Shown piece after piece: positions 43,298 through 52,118 of a stretch of 64,000 nucleotides of DNA. The stretch covers positions 1-64,000 of the forward strand of contig DWVP01000022.1 of the NCBI GenBank assembly GCA_019120175.1. The letters are read 5' to 3'. The position numbers were made by a program, and so were the translations under genes. This DNA is from Candidatus Corynebacterium faecigallinarum (GTDB taxonomy: Bacteria > Actinomycetota > Actinomycetes > Mycobacteriales > Mycobacteriaceae). The notes below the pieces were generated by a model that saw only the letters and a program-made list of their open reading frames with translations, searched no databases and had not been told where the DNA came from. Every line of letters starts with the position of its first letter. Position 1 is the stretch's first letter.

Positions 43298-44464
43298 CTA
43301 GCCGCCGATGGCGCTCATCGTGCGCTCGGGTTGGACGTAGGCCTCGTCGTTGAGGGTGACCTCGTCGGAGCCGTAGGCCCGCGGCTTGCCCCACATGGCC
43401 CGGGCCCAGCCCAGTGCGACGTCCTCGTCGGACGCACCGCCGCGCAGCAGCCACATCAGGTCCGTCTCCTCATTGGAGAACAGGCAGCTACGGATCTTGC
43501 CGTCGGCGGTGACGCGGGTGCGTGAACAGGCCGAACAGAAGGACTCCGTCACCGAGGCGATGATGCCGACCTTGCCCAGCGGTGTCGCATCGGCGGCGAG
43601 CGGTGCGTCCTGCGCTGCGTCCTGTACTCGGGACGCCCGGTCGAAAACCTCCCACAACTGCGCCGGCGCCGAGCCCCGCGGCGCCGGGTCCTCGCGCAGC
43701 ACGAACCGCTCCGACAGACGCTCGCGCAGCTCCGCGGCGGAGACCAGGTTGTCGCGCGCCCAGGACCGGTCGGCGTCCAACGGCATCTGCTCGATGAAAC
43801 GCAGCTGGTAGCCGCGCTCGACACACCAGGCCAGCAGGTCGGCGGCACCCGTGTCGTTGACCCCGCGCATCATCACCGCATTGACCTTCACCGGCTCCAG
43901 GCCGGCGTCCTTCGCAGCGGCGAGACCGGCCATGACCTGCGGCAGACGGTCGCGCCGGGTCAGTTCGGCGAAAGCCTGACGGTCGATTGTGTCCAGGGAG
44001 ACATTCACCCGGGTCAGCCCGGCGTCCACCAGGGCATCGACCTTCTTGTCCAGGCCGATACCGTTGGTGGTGATCGAGATCGGCACCTCCGGGTGCAGCT
44101 CGCGCACCCCGGCGATGATGTCGGCCAGGTCATGACGCACCAGCGGCTCACCACCGGTGAACCGGATGTCCTTGACCCCCAGGATCCGCACGCCGATGTC
44201 CGCCAGACGCACCGCTTCCTCAGCCGTCAGCAGTGAGGACTTGTGCAGCCACGGCAGGCCCTCGGCGGGCATGCAGTAGGTGCAGCGCAGGTTGCACTTG
44301 TCGATCAGGGAGATGCGCAGGTCGTCGGCGGTGCGTCCCCACCGGTCGCGCAGGCGCAGCGGGCCGGTGGTGGTCGGCATGTCGGACGCTGCGCTCGTGG
44401 CGCTGCTGCGCGCGGCACCGGCGGCGGTGCCTGGCACCGTGGGGATCGGCAGGACCGTGGTCAT
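43298..44464 (-). CDS. moaA: GTP 3',8-cyclase, first step of molybdenum cofactor synthesis
   Basis: This 388-residue radical-SAM enzyme has the C57-x3-C61-x2-C64 cluster (CNLRCTYC) and a C-terminal second cluster (SFCSACSRTR ... RSCLFS). It ends in the functional GG dipeptide. The first 40 residues are a variable Ala/Ser/Thr-rich extension. AGGAGG precedes the ATG. It converts GTP to the 3',8-cyclised intermediate used by MoaC, which is encoded 9 kb away. The partner gene set supplies the cofactor of the nitrate reductase. Confidence 0.97.
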   Translation of the reverse strand: MTTVLPIPTVPGTAAGAARSSATSAASDMPTTTGPLRLRDRWGRTADDLRISLIDKCNLRCTYCMPAEGLPWLHKSSLLTAEEAVRLADIGVRILGVKDIRFTGGEPLVRHDLADIIAGVRELHPEVPISITTNGIGLDKKVDALVDAGLTRVNVSLDTIDRQAFAELTRRDRLPQVMAGLAAAKDAGLEPVKVNAVMMRGVNDTGAADLLAWCVERGYQLRFIEQMPLDADRSWARDNLVSAAELRERLSERFVLREDPAPRGSAPAQLWEVFDRASRVQDAAQDAPLAADATPLGKVGIIASVTESFCSACSRTRVTADGKIRSCLFSNEETDLMWLLRGGASDEDVALGWARAMWGKPRAYGSDEVTLNDEAYVQPERTMSAIGG

Positions 44465-44490
44465 TGGTGGGCCACCTCCTACTGTGCGGC

Positions 44491-44517
44491 TCGGCTGTGT
44501 CGGCTGTGTTGGCTGTG
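44491..44517. repeat. 9-bp tandem repeat in the moaA leader
   Basis: Three units of TCGGCTGTG (third TTGGCTGTG) lie upstream of the moaA start in the 296-bp moaA/modA divergent gap. No riboswitch fold was recognised. Confidence 0.7.
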
Positions 44518-44760
44518 TCGTTTGGATCGTCTGGGTAGTTTTGCGCCGTTACCGTCCGGTCTACCGTGTGACGGGTCATCTATCCACACCGGGTGCGTGC
44601 GGCATCTCCACACGGGCGTCCGGAGGTGCGGCACCAGCCAGCCCAGGGTGCGCGACACTGGGCGACTAAGGTGCGTTCTTGTACCCAAGGATAGCCGCAG
44701 CGCTGCAGCATGTCGCGGCGAGAACTGCCGCAGCTGTCTCTTTCGAGAAGAGGACACCAC

Positions 44761-45648
44761 ATGACCACCACCCGCATTCCCCGCAGTGTTCTTGCCGTGT
44801 CCGCCCTCGGCGCCGGAGCGTCCCTCGCCCTGTCCGCCTGCTCCACCGACGGCGACAGTGACGGTTCCGGCGAGACCGGGACCAACGCAGCAACCGGCAC
44901 CGTGAACGTATTCGCCGCCGCCTCGCTGAACAACGTCGGTGAGGAACTCGCCGACGCCTTCAACGCAGCCAACGCCGGCGACACCGAGATCGTCTTCAAC
45001 TTCGCCGGGTCCTCCAAGCTCGTCCAGCAGATCGGGCAGGGCGCTGACGCCGACCTGTTCATCAGCGCCGACGAGCAGAACATGGACGCCGCCCTCGAGC
45101 TGGCCGAGTTCGACGGTGCGGACGCCCAGGTCATCGCTACCAACCTGCTGGTTCTCGCCACCGCCCCCGGCAACCCGGCCGGTATCGAATCGCTGGACGA
45201 CTTGGCGTCCGGCGGCTCCGCCGAAGACGCCCGCATCGCCATCTGCGCTGATGGTGTTCCCTGCGGCACCCTGGCCCACCAGGTGCTGGACGAGAAGAAC
45301 ATCACCCTGGCCAGCCCCACCGAGGAGGCGAATGTCTCGGATGTGGCCACGAAGATCGCCACCGGTGAGGTCGACGCCGGGTTCATCTACGCCACCGACG
45401 CCCAGGCACTACAGGACGCCGCCAGCGGTGCTGACGGCTCTGACGGCGAGGCGATCACCGTCATCGACATCGCAGCGACCGTGGACATCGAGCCGAACCT
45501 GTACCCGGCCGCGCTGACGGTCGAGGGCCAGGACAACGACACCGCCGCGGCGTTCCTGGAGTTCCTCGCCACCGACGAGGCCGCCGAGATCCTCGAGAAG
45601 TACGGCTTCGGGGCACAAGACGCGGACGAGGAACACGGGGCACAATAG
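44761..45648 (+). CDS. modA: Molybdate ABC transporter substrate-binding lipoprotein
   Basis: This 295-residue protein starts at ATG 44761. It has a lipobox LSAC with Cys27 as the acylated residue and a Ser/Gly/Asp-rich linker. The ModA fold follows (VNVFAAASLNNVGEELADAF, FNFAGSSKLVQQIGQGADADLFISAD). The conserved Ser residues that bind the oxyanion (SL, GSS) are present. It delivers molybdate to ModB, encoded 4 bp downstream. Confidence 0.95.
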   Translation: MTTTRIPRSVLAVSALGAGASLALSACSTDGDSDGSGETGTNAATGTVNVFAAASLNNVGEELADAFNAANAGDTEIVFNFAGSSKLVQQIGQGADADLFISADEQNMDAALELAEFDGADAQVIATNLLVLATAPGNPAGIESLDDLASGGSAEDARIAICADGVPCGTLAHQVLDEKNITLASPTEEANVSDVATKIATGEVDAGFIYATDAQALQDAASGADGSDGEAITVIDIAATVDIEPNLYPAALTVEGQDNDTAAAFLEFLATDEAAEILEKYGFGAQDADEEHGAQ

Positions 45649-45652
45649 GACG

Positions 45653-46537
45653 GTGCGCAGCAGGACGGTCACCTCGGTTCCCGTCGTCATCACCCTCATC
45701 GGGTTGGCGGCGGTCCTTCTGCTGCTCAGTCCGCTGCTGGCCCTGCTGCTGAACATTCCCTGGGACCGGACGGTCGAACTGGTCACCGCGCCGGCTGCGG
45801 TGCAGTCGCTGACCCTGTCGCTGTCTACCGCGCTGGTGTCCACGTTGCTGTGCGTGGTGCTGGGGCTGCCGTTGTCGGTGTGGCTGGTGGAGTTCGCCCG
45901 CCGACATCCGGGCTGGGGGCAGGTGGTGCAGCTGATCGTGTACGCCCCGCTGGTGCTGTCCCCGGTGGTGTCCGGGCTGGCGCTGGTGTTCTTCTGGGGA
46001 CGCCGCGGGGTGCTCGGCTCCTGGCTGGACGACGCCGGGGTGCAGGTCGCCTACACCTCGTTGGCGGTGATCGTGGTGCAGGTGTTCGTGGCCATGCCTT
46101 TCTTCGTTTCGACGACGACCACGGCGCTGCAGGGGGTGCCGGTGGTGCTGCAGGAGGCTGCGGCGTTGGACGGGGCGTCCCGCTGGCAGACGATGATGCG
46201 GGTGCTGGTGCCGCTGTCCTGGCCGGGGATCGCCACCGGTTGCGTGCTGAGCTTCGCCCGGGCGCTGTCGGAGTACGGCGCGACCCTCACCTTTGCCGGT
46301 AACGTGGCGGGCGAAACCAGGACGATTCCGCTGCTGGTCGAGTTGGGGCTCAGCGCCAATGACATGGACCGGGCGCTGGGCGCGTGCATCATGCTGATCG
46401 GGGTGTATGTGCTGGTCGTCGGCGGGATCGCCGTCATCCGGATGGGTGTCGGCGGGGCGAATGGACACAAGGGAATCAATGGACATGACAGGCACGGCAG
46501 GGCACAGTCACGCAGGCGAGCGCGCCCGGAGCCCTGA
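45653..46537 (+). CDS. modB: Molybdate ABC transporter permease
   Basis: This 294-residue protein starts with GTG. It has six helices and the EAA loop EAAALDGASRWQ that contacts the ATPase. It directly follows modA and overlaps the next gene by about 60 bp. The ATPase ModC is not encoded nearby, so another ATPase must complete the importer. Confidence 0.93.
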   Translation: MRSRTVTSVPVVITLIGLAAVLLLLSPLLALLLNIPWDRTVELVTAPAAVQSLTLSLSTALVSTLLCVVLGLPLSVWLVEFARRHPGWGQVVQLIVYAPLVLSPVVSGLALVFFWGRRGVLGSWLDDAGVQVAYTSLAVIVVQVFVAMPFFVSTTTTALQGVPVVLQEAAALDGASRWQTMMRVLVPLSWPGIATGCVLSFARALSEYGATLTFAGNVAGETRTIPLLVELGLSANDMDRALGACIMLIGVYVLVVGGIAVIRMGVGGANGHKGINGHDRHGRAQSRRRARPEP

Positions 46538-47873
46538 GGAGCACCTCGCCGCCGTGCGCGCGCTGGTCGCGGACCTGAAGGGAGGGCCGGCGGGGGAGCG
46601 CGAGATGGTGGACGTCCCTGCCGCGGCGGCAGTCGGGCGGCGTTTGGCCCGCAGCGTGGTGGCCGTCGAGGACTCCCCACGCTTCGACAACTCCCAGATG
46701 GACGGCTACGCCCTGGCTGAATCGCACCTGGCCGGCGGACGCTTCCCGGTGGGGCCGACGGTGGCTGCCGGGGCCGACCCTCGCGACGTCCTGTTCGACG
46801 CGGTCACCAACCCCACCTCCCGGATCCGTGACGCGGTGATCCCGGTGATGACCGGGGCGCGGCTGCCGGCCGGGACCGCGGCGGTGGTGCCGGTGGAGGC
46901 GTGCGATCCGCCCGACTTCGAGGCTGCGGAGGCTGCGACCGCCGCTGGTGCTGGCACGGCTGGAGGTTCCGGTGGTGTGAGCGTTCCTCCCTGGGAAGCC
47001 GGACGCTTCGTCCGACTCGCAGGCTCTGACCTGCGCGCCGGTGCAGAGCTGTTGTCGGCTGGTCATGTGGTGAATCCCCGGACGGTGGGGGCGGTCGCCG
47101 CGCAGGGGATCGCCGAGCTGCCGGTGCGTCGGATCGCCCGGGTGCTGATCTGCACCGGTGGTGATGAGATCGGCAGTGATGGCACAGACGGTGCGGCGAT
47201 GATCCGCGACGCCAACGGGCCGATGCTGCAGGCCTTGTGCGCCCGGCATGGCATCGAGGTCGCCGGGACGGTGCGAACCAGCGATGACCCGGCGGGGTTC
47301 CGGGCGGTGCTGGCCGAGGCGATCGGGCAGGCGGGTCCGGACGCGGTGGTGACCAGCGGCGGGATCAGCCATGGACGCTTCGAGGTGGTGCGTCAGGTGC
47401 TGGAGGGTGCTGCTGGAACTCAGGCAGGAACCCCAGCCTGGTTCGGCCACGTCGCCCAGCAGCCAGGCGGCCCGCAGGGACTGGCCGCGTTCAACGGTGT
47501 GCCCGTGATCTGTCTGCCGGGCAACCCGGTGTCCACCGCGGTGAGCTTCCGGCTGTTCGTCGCCCCGGTACTCGGCGAGGTGGCTGAACCTGTGGTCGGA
47601 CGCGCCGGCGAGTCCATGCAGGGACAAGCGGGAAAGGACCGCTTCCTGCGTGGTCGCACCGAGATCGTCGACGGGGTGCTGACCGGCTTCGTGGTCGGCG
47701 GGCCCGGCTCCCATCTGCTCGCCCAGTCGGTGGCGGCGGACTGCCTGCTCCGCGTCCCGGCGGGCGAGGACAGCACAGGAGGCGAGGACAGCGGGGGTGT
47801 CGCAGGCAGCGAAGGTAGCGAGGGCAGCGTGGGCCTTGTCACCGGGGATCCGGTGGAGATCATCCCGCTGTAG
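46479..47873 (+). CDS. moeA: Molybdopterin molybdenumtransferase
   Basis: This protein of about 464 residues has the MoeA domain order. Landmarks are FDNSQMDGYALAE, VIPVMTGARLPAG, LICTGGDEIG, VTSGGISHG and VICLPGNPVSTAVSF. It inserts molybdate into adenylated molybdopterin. ATG 46479 behind AAGGGA is chosen; an in-frame ATG at 46461 is an alternative. The C-terminus carries a Gly/Glu/Ser-rich insertion (residues 425-450). It shares the transcript with modAB, so uptake and insertion are co-produced. A second MoeA domain is encoded 2 kb further on. Confidence 0.95.
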   Translation: MDMTGTAGHSHAGERARSPEEHLAAVRALVADLKGGPAGEREMVDVPAAAAVGRRLARSVVAVEDSPRFDNSQMDGYALAESHLAGGRFPVGPTVAAGADPRDVLFDAVTNPTSRIRDAVIPVMTGARLPAGTAAVVPVEACDPPDFEAAEAATAAGAGTAGGSGGVSVPPWEAGRFVRLAGSDLRAGAELLSAGHVVNPRTVGAVAAQGIAELPVRRIARVLICTGGDEIGSDGTDGAAMIRDANGPMLQALCARHGIEVAGTVRTSDDPAGFRAVLAEAIGQAGPDAVVTSGGISHGRFEVVRQVLEGAAGTQAGTPAWFGHVAQQPGGPQGLAAFNGVPVICLPGNPVSTAVSFRLFVAPVLGEVAEPVVGRAGESMQGQAGKDRFLRGRTEIVDGVLTGFVVGGPGSHLLAQSVAADCLLRVPAGEDSTGGEDSGGVAGSEGSEGSVGLVTGDPVEIIPL

Positions 47874-47971
47874 ATCCTCCGGCGGTTGTTCATCCCGCTG
47901 TGGATCGGGCCGCTGTAGATCGAACCTGTACGCCGACGCCGCCGCTACCCCAGCTGTCCCGTCCCCGGTGA

Positions 47972-48040
47972 TGTCAGAATCGTGGGATAGATCGATGGTT
48001 TTTCGGCCGGATCCCATCGAATGATCCCACGTTTCTTACA
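47972..48040 (+). repeat. 69-bp hairpin element, copy A
   Basis: Outer arms TGTCAGAATCGTGGGAT and ATCCCACGTTTCTTACA pair at 15 of 17 positions, with inner CGATGG/CCATCG. The reverse complement of 49825-49893 matches it at 54 of 69 positions, so the two copies are inverted around the lysR-HPP pair. Confidence 0.85.
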
Positions 48041-48274
48041 TCCAGGGCGTGGTAGTCGGCATGGGCGTCAGCGTGGGTGAGGGTGTGGGATGACCGGGGG
48101 ATGTCCGGGGAAGACCGGGGGAGGGGTGAGGGTGGTGGCTCGACGGTGCCCGACATGTGCTGCCGGGTTCCACCTGGGTCATGAGCCTATGGCTCACAGT
48201 TGTTCGGAATTAATCACCGTGAACTCACACCGCAGGTAGTGGCGGTGATGGGTGGCACGGTAGCGTCTGTCGGC

Positions 48275-49228
48275 ATGCAGTTCATACACCTCACCTACTT
48301 CGACGCGCTGGCCCGCGAAGAGCATTTCGGGCGCGCCGCCCACGCGTGCTTCGTCTCTGCCTCCACTCTCTCCCAGGCGATCCGCAAGTTCGAGGCCGAG
48401 GTCGGGTTTCCGCTGGTGCGTCGGGGCAGGGCGTCCTACCAGGGGCTCACTGCGGAGGGCGAGGTCGTGCTCAACTACGCCCGACGTATCCTCGCCGAAC
48501 AGCGCTCCCTGGAGCAGGACATGGCCAGTCGGCACGGGACGCTGGAGGGCACGCTGCGTTTCGGCACCATCCCGGCGGGTACCGAGCAGGCCGCGACGCT
48601 GATCGCGCACCTGACCGAGCTGCACCCCGGGGTGAAGGTGGAGCTCATCGGCGGGCTGACCAGCGAACAGATCAGCTCGCAGATCCTCAACCATGACCTG
48701 GACGCCGGTATCGTCCACCCGGCCGAGGCGTCGGGATCAGGGGCAGCGACGGAGACTGGTGCGCTGCACCAGGCCAGGTTGGGACGCACCAGCTGGGCGG
48801 TGTGCGGGCACCCGGAGGCGTTCAGGGCATCCGGTGCCGCCTCGAGCACCGCCACAATCACCGGCGCTGAACTGGCCGAACTCCCACTGGCCCTGCTGCG
48901 TCACGGGACCGTGGCCCGCCGCGAGTTCGACCGGGCCCAGGCAGGGGCCGGGCTGTCGGTGACGCCCGGAGTGGAGGCCTCGTCGGTGGAGTTGCTCAAG
49001 GCCCTGGCCGCCACCGGACGCTGGCTCGCTGTGGTGCCGGAGCACACCGCGCCCGCCTCCCGGTGGGAGACCCGTCGGCTGGTCGAACCGGAGGTGTACC
49101 TGGAACTGGCGGTGGCACGGCTGGAGTCTCGTCCGCTGCCGGCGATGTCTGCCGCGCTCGACGACGCGGTCGCCGTGATGCTGGCGGCTGGGAACGACAC
49201 TGATGCGTCCGAGGGAGGTGCGCAGTAG
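48275..49228 (+). CDS. LysR-family transcriptional regulator
   Basis: This 317-residue protein starts at ATG 48275 (MQFIHLTYFDALAREEHFGR). The N-terminal winged helix-turn-helix covers residues 1-60 (HACFVSASTLSQAIRKFEAEVG). The co-inducer domain follows from about 90. Its stop overlaps the GTG of the HPP gene, so it probably controls that membrane protein. The ligand is unknown; nitrite, nitrate or cyanate would fit the neighbourhood. Confidence 0.92.
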   Translation: MQFIHLTYFDALAREEHFGRAAHACFVSASTLSQAIRKFEAEVGFPLVRRGRASYQGLTAEGEVVLNYARRILAEQRSLEQDMASRHGTLEGTLRFGTIPAGTEQAATLIAHLTELHPGVKVELIGGLTSEQISSQILNHDLDAGIVHPAEASGSGAATETGALHQARLGRTSWAVCGHPEAFRASGAASSTATITGAELAELPLALLRHGTVARREFDRAQAGAGLSVTPGVEASSVELLKALAATGRWLAVVPEHTAPASRWETRRLVEPEVYLELAVARLESRPLPAMSAALDDAVAVMLAAGNDTDASEGGAQ

Positions 49229-49770
49229 TGACTCCTGCTATTGACTCACGCACTGACACGGGCGCCGACAAGCACACCGACAGGCGCTGGTGGCACAGGT
49301 TCCGACGCGCCCAGCCCCACATGTCGCTGGGGACGATCCTGCTGTCCGGGGTCGGGGTGATCGTGGCGGTCAGTGTGTTGGGGATGATTGCCGAACTCAC
49401 CGGCCATCCCCTGCTCATCGCGAGTTTCGGGGCGTCCTGCGCACTGATCTGCGTGCTGCCGTCGGCGCCGGTGTCGCGTCCGATCAACATGCTCGGCGGG
49501 CACCTGGTGGCGACGGCCGCCGGGCTGGCGATGCTGGAGATCGCCCCGGCGTCGTGGTGGACGATGGGACTGGCGACCGGTGTGGGGGTGATGCTGATGA
49601 CCGGGCTGAGGGTGCTGCACCCGCCGGCGGCGGCGATGCCGATCCTGGTGATCCTCACCGACCCGGGGTGGATGTTCCTGTTGACGCCGGTGATGGCCGG
49701 GGCGGCGGTCATCACGGTGATTGCCGAGGTCTACCGGCTGGTGCTGGGCAAGCGGGTCTGGCGGGCGTAG
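49228..49770 (+). CDS. HPP-family membrane protein, possible nitrite transporter
   Basis: This 180-residue protein has a cytoplasmic N-terminal tail and four helices. The defining HPP motif is in RVLHPPAAAMP. Other family landmarks are SFGASCALI and PVSRPINMLGGH. HPP proteins of plants and cyanobacteria transport nitrite. Placement in a nitrate/molybdenum gene block and coupling to a LysR gene supports a similar role, though this is inferred. GTG is the start. Confidence 0.85.
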   Translation: MTPAIDSRTDTGADKHTDRRWWHRFRRAQPHMSLGTILLSGVGVIVAVSVLGMIAELTGHPLLIASFGASCALICVLPSAPVSRPINMLGGHLVATAAGLAMLEIAPASWWTMGLATGVGVMLMTGLRVLHPPAAAMPILVILTDPGWMFLLTPVMAGAAVITVIAEVYRLVLGKRVWRA

Positions 49771-49824
49771 CAGCGTCGACTGAGGGTGGCCCGGAAGATA
49801 AAAGTGCTTAAGGCTTCCCCTTTA

Positions 49825-49893
49825 TGTCAGAAAGCTGGGATGAATCGTCGGGATCCGACCGGAAAACCATCAAATGATCCCACCTTTCTGACA
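49825..49893 (-). repeat. 69-bp hairpin element, copy B (inverted)
   Basis: Outer arms TGTCAGAAAG and CTTTCTGACA are perfectly complementary. The element is the inverted relative of 47972-48040. Both have the length and terminal symmetry of a small non-coding mobile element. Confidence 0.85.
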
Positions 49894-49935
49894 GGGGTGG
49901 CCGTGCTGCGAGCGATGGGGTGGTCCTACCGGTGT

Positions 49936-51789
49936 CTACAACGGCAGGTACTCCACCGGGTCGCCCGGTTCGAGGCCGTCGCGGGGGACGACGATCAGGA
50001 CATCCGCCGCGGCATAACCGCTGAGCATGTGGGAGTGCGAACCAGCCACCGGAGTCACCGTGACCTGCGCCGGAGTGGAGTCGTGAGCGGCGCGCTCATC
50101 CAAGGTCGCGGGCATCAGCCGCACCCGGCCCCGACGCAGCGCGGCGATCCGTCCGGACTCCCCGGTGGATGCAGTCGCCGGATGGGTCGCCACCGCGTCC
50201 TCGACGGTCGTACCGCAGAACACCTCCACCGCCGGTGCGATGAAGGAATGCAGCGCCACATGCGCGGCGAACGGATTGCCCGGCACCCCGATGATCAGCT
50301 GGTCAGCGCGCCGGGTGATCAGCGTCGGATGCCCCGGCTGGCAGGCCACCTCCTCGGCGAGCACCTCCTCGGCCGCGCGACTGATGAAACGGCGCGCGAA
50401 GTCCTGGGTGGAGCGTCCTGACCCGCCGGTCATCACCACGATGTCGCTGGACCGGACGTCCGGCCGACGCAGCCAGTCCTCCACGGCGACCGGGTCGTCC
50501 GGCAGCCGGTCGGCGACGGTCACCTCGGCACCCCACGCGCCCAGCAGGGCGGGGAAGGAGGTGCTGAAGGCGTCGCGGACCTCGCCGGGGCCGGGCACGC
50601 CGTGGCTGATGACCTCATTGCCGGTGAATGCGCAGGCCACCCGTGGTGCCTGGCGCACCTCGACGGTGTCGACCCCGCAGGCTGACAGCATCGCCACATG
50701 CCGCGGGGTCAGCCGGGTCCCCGCGGTCACCAGGACGGACCCGGCGTCCCACTCCTGGCCGGCCGGGCGGATGTCACGGCCCTCCTCCGGGGTCTCGGCC
50801 GTCACCACATCATCGGTGACCTGCGCGTTCTCTGAGCGCACCACGGCGGTCGCGCCTTCGGGGATCAGTGACCCGGTGAGGATCGGCAGGGCCTGACCTG
50901 GCTCCAGCGTCCCACCGGTGCGGTGCAGGTTCCGCCCGCGGGCATTGGTCGGCGTGGCGGCCAGCAGCGTCCACGGTCCGGGGCCGCTGACGGCGAACCC
51001 GTCCATCGCCGAGGACGTGTAGTGCGGCACAGGTATCGGGGACAGGACGTCCGCGGCGAGCACGTCGCCGGGAGCCGGTGTGCGGGACGCTCCGGTCTTC
51101 TCCTCGGTGCGTCCGGGGCGCGCCACGATGGTGGCGACCGTGTCGGCGATGCTGGTCCGGGCGTCCTGCCAGGTCGCCGGCTGGTGGCGGAGGTGTTCGG
51201 TCCAGTCGTCCCAGGTGTCGACGTCGGCGGCGGTGGCGGCCGGGACCTCGACCTCCACCAGGGTTATCCGGCGCAGCAGTCGCATCACGGAGGCGTCGCG
51301 GAAGTCGTCGTCGCCGATGGCGGTGAGCAGTGCGCCCAGGCGGACGGTCGACAGCAGCGGCTGGAGGCGCCCGTTGACGGTCGCGATGGCGCCGTCGGGG
51401 TCAGTGTCGGATCGAGAGTCCGACGCCGCGTCGAGCAGCGCGGTGATCCCCGGACCCGGGTTCACCAGGTCGGCGGCGAGCAGAAGGACGAGGTCCTCAT
51501 CACCGGTGTCCTCCCGCTCGGCCAGTGCCCGGGCCCCGGTGACGATGGCCGCGGCGGGTCCGGACAACGGGGGATCCTCGCGCAGGCGGATCACGCCATC
51601 GGGGAGTTCCATCTCCCCGGCGACGACGACACGGACGCCGGCGACCTCGGCAGAAGCGGCGAGCACGCGGTCGATCAACCGCACGCCGTCGCGTCCTGCG
51701 AGAAGCGGCTTGGCCGGGGTGTCCTCCGGCGCCGAGGCCGCCAGCCGGGACCCCTCACCACCGGCGATGATGATGGAATGGATGCTCAC
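49936..51789 (-). CDS. Fusion of MobA-like nucleotidyltransferase and MoeA
   Basis: This 617-residue protein starts at GTG 51789 with AGGAGG overlapping the end of moaD. Residues 1-200 are a MobA/MobA-like NTP transferase (IIIAGGEGSRL, LREDPPLSGPAAAI, LLLAADLVNPG). Residues 215-617 are a MoeA domain (YTSSAMDGFAV, IPEGATAVVRSE, FTGNEVISHG, VMTGGSGRST, IGVPGNPFAAH). The MobA half would attach GMP to the cofactor, as needed for bis-MGD nitrate reductases. The fusion puts molybdenum insertion and dinucleotide formation in one chain. Confidence 0.93.
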   Translation of the reverse strand: MSIHSIIIAGGEGSRLAASAPEDTPAKPLLAGRDGVRLIDRVLAASAEVAGVRVVVAGEMELPDGVIRLREDPPLSGPAAAIVTGARALAEREDTGDEDLVLLLAADLVNPGPGITALLDAASDSRSDTDPDGAIATVNGRLQPLLSTVRLGALLTAIGDDDFRDASVMRLLRRITLVEVEVPAATAADVDTWDDWTEHLRHQPATWQDARTSIADTVATIVARPGRTEEKTGASRTPAPGDVLAADVLSPIPVPHYTSSAMDGFAVSGPGPWTLLAATPTNARGRNLHRTGGTLEPGQALPILTGSLIPEGATAVVRSENAQVTDDVVTAETPEEGRDIRPAGQEWDAGSVLVTAGTRLTPRHVAMLSACGVDTVEVRQAPRVACAFTGNEVISHGVPGPGEVRDAFSTSFPALLGAWGAEVTVADRLPDDPVAVEDWLRRPDVRSSDIVVMTGGSGRSTQDFARRFISRAAEEVLAEEVACQPGHPTLITRRADQLIIGVPGNPFAAHVALHSFIAPAVEVFCGTTVEDAVATHPATASTGESGRIAALRRGRVRLMPATLDERAAHDSTPAQVTVTPVAGSHSHMLSGYAAADVLIVVPRDGLEPGDPVEYLPL

Positions 51790-51791
51790 CG

Positions 51792-52064
51792 TTATCCTCC
51801 TGCGAACGGCGGGAGGACGTCCACACGCTGCACCCCGTCGAGGGCGGTCGCGGCGGCCTCGGGGTGGGTGACGGTGCGTCCGTCGACGAGGAAGCTGCAG
51901 CGTCCGAAGACCTCGGCCAGCGTCATGCCGCCGGCGGTGGTGTCGGTGTGCGCGCTGCCGAGCGATCCCAGCAGGTCGGCAAGAGTGCTCCCGGGGTCCG
52001 GCAGCGTCTCCTGGGCCACGCCGCGGGCGGCCCGCGCGGCGGCGAAGTAGTGGATCTCAACCAT
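51792..52064 (-). CDS. moaD: Molybdopterin synthase small subunit
   Basis: This 90-residue ubiquitin-like protein ends in GG, which is thiocarboxylated by a MoeB-type enzyme. ATG 52064 (MVEIHYFAAARAARG) gives the normal length. It is the first gene of a two-gene unit with the mobA-moeA fusion. It donates sulfur with MoaE. Confidence 0.95.
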   Translation of the reverse strand: MVEIHYFAAARAARGVAQETLPDPGSTLADLLGSLGSAHTDTTAGGMTLAEVFGRCSFLVDGRTVTHPEAAATALDGVQRVDVLPPFAGG

Positions 52065-52118
52065 GTGCACCAGTGTAGGCGGCGCGGGTGGTGGGGATTC
52101 GTCATTAGGCTTCACACC

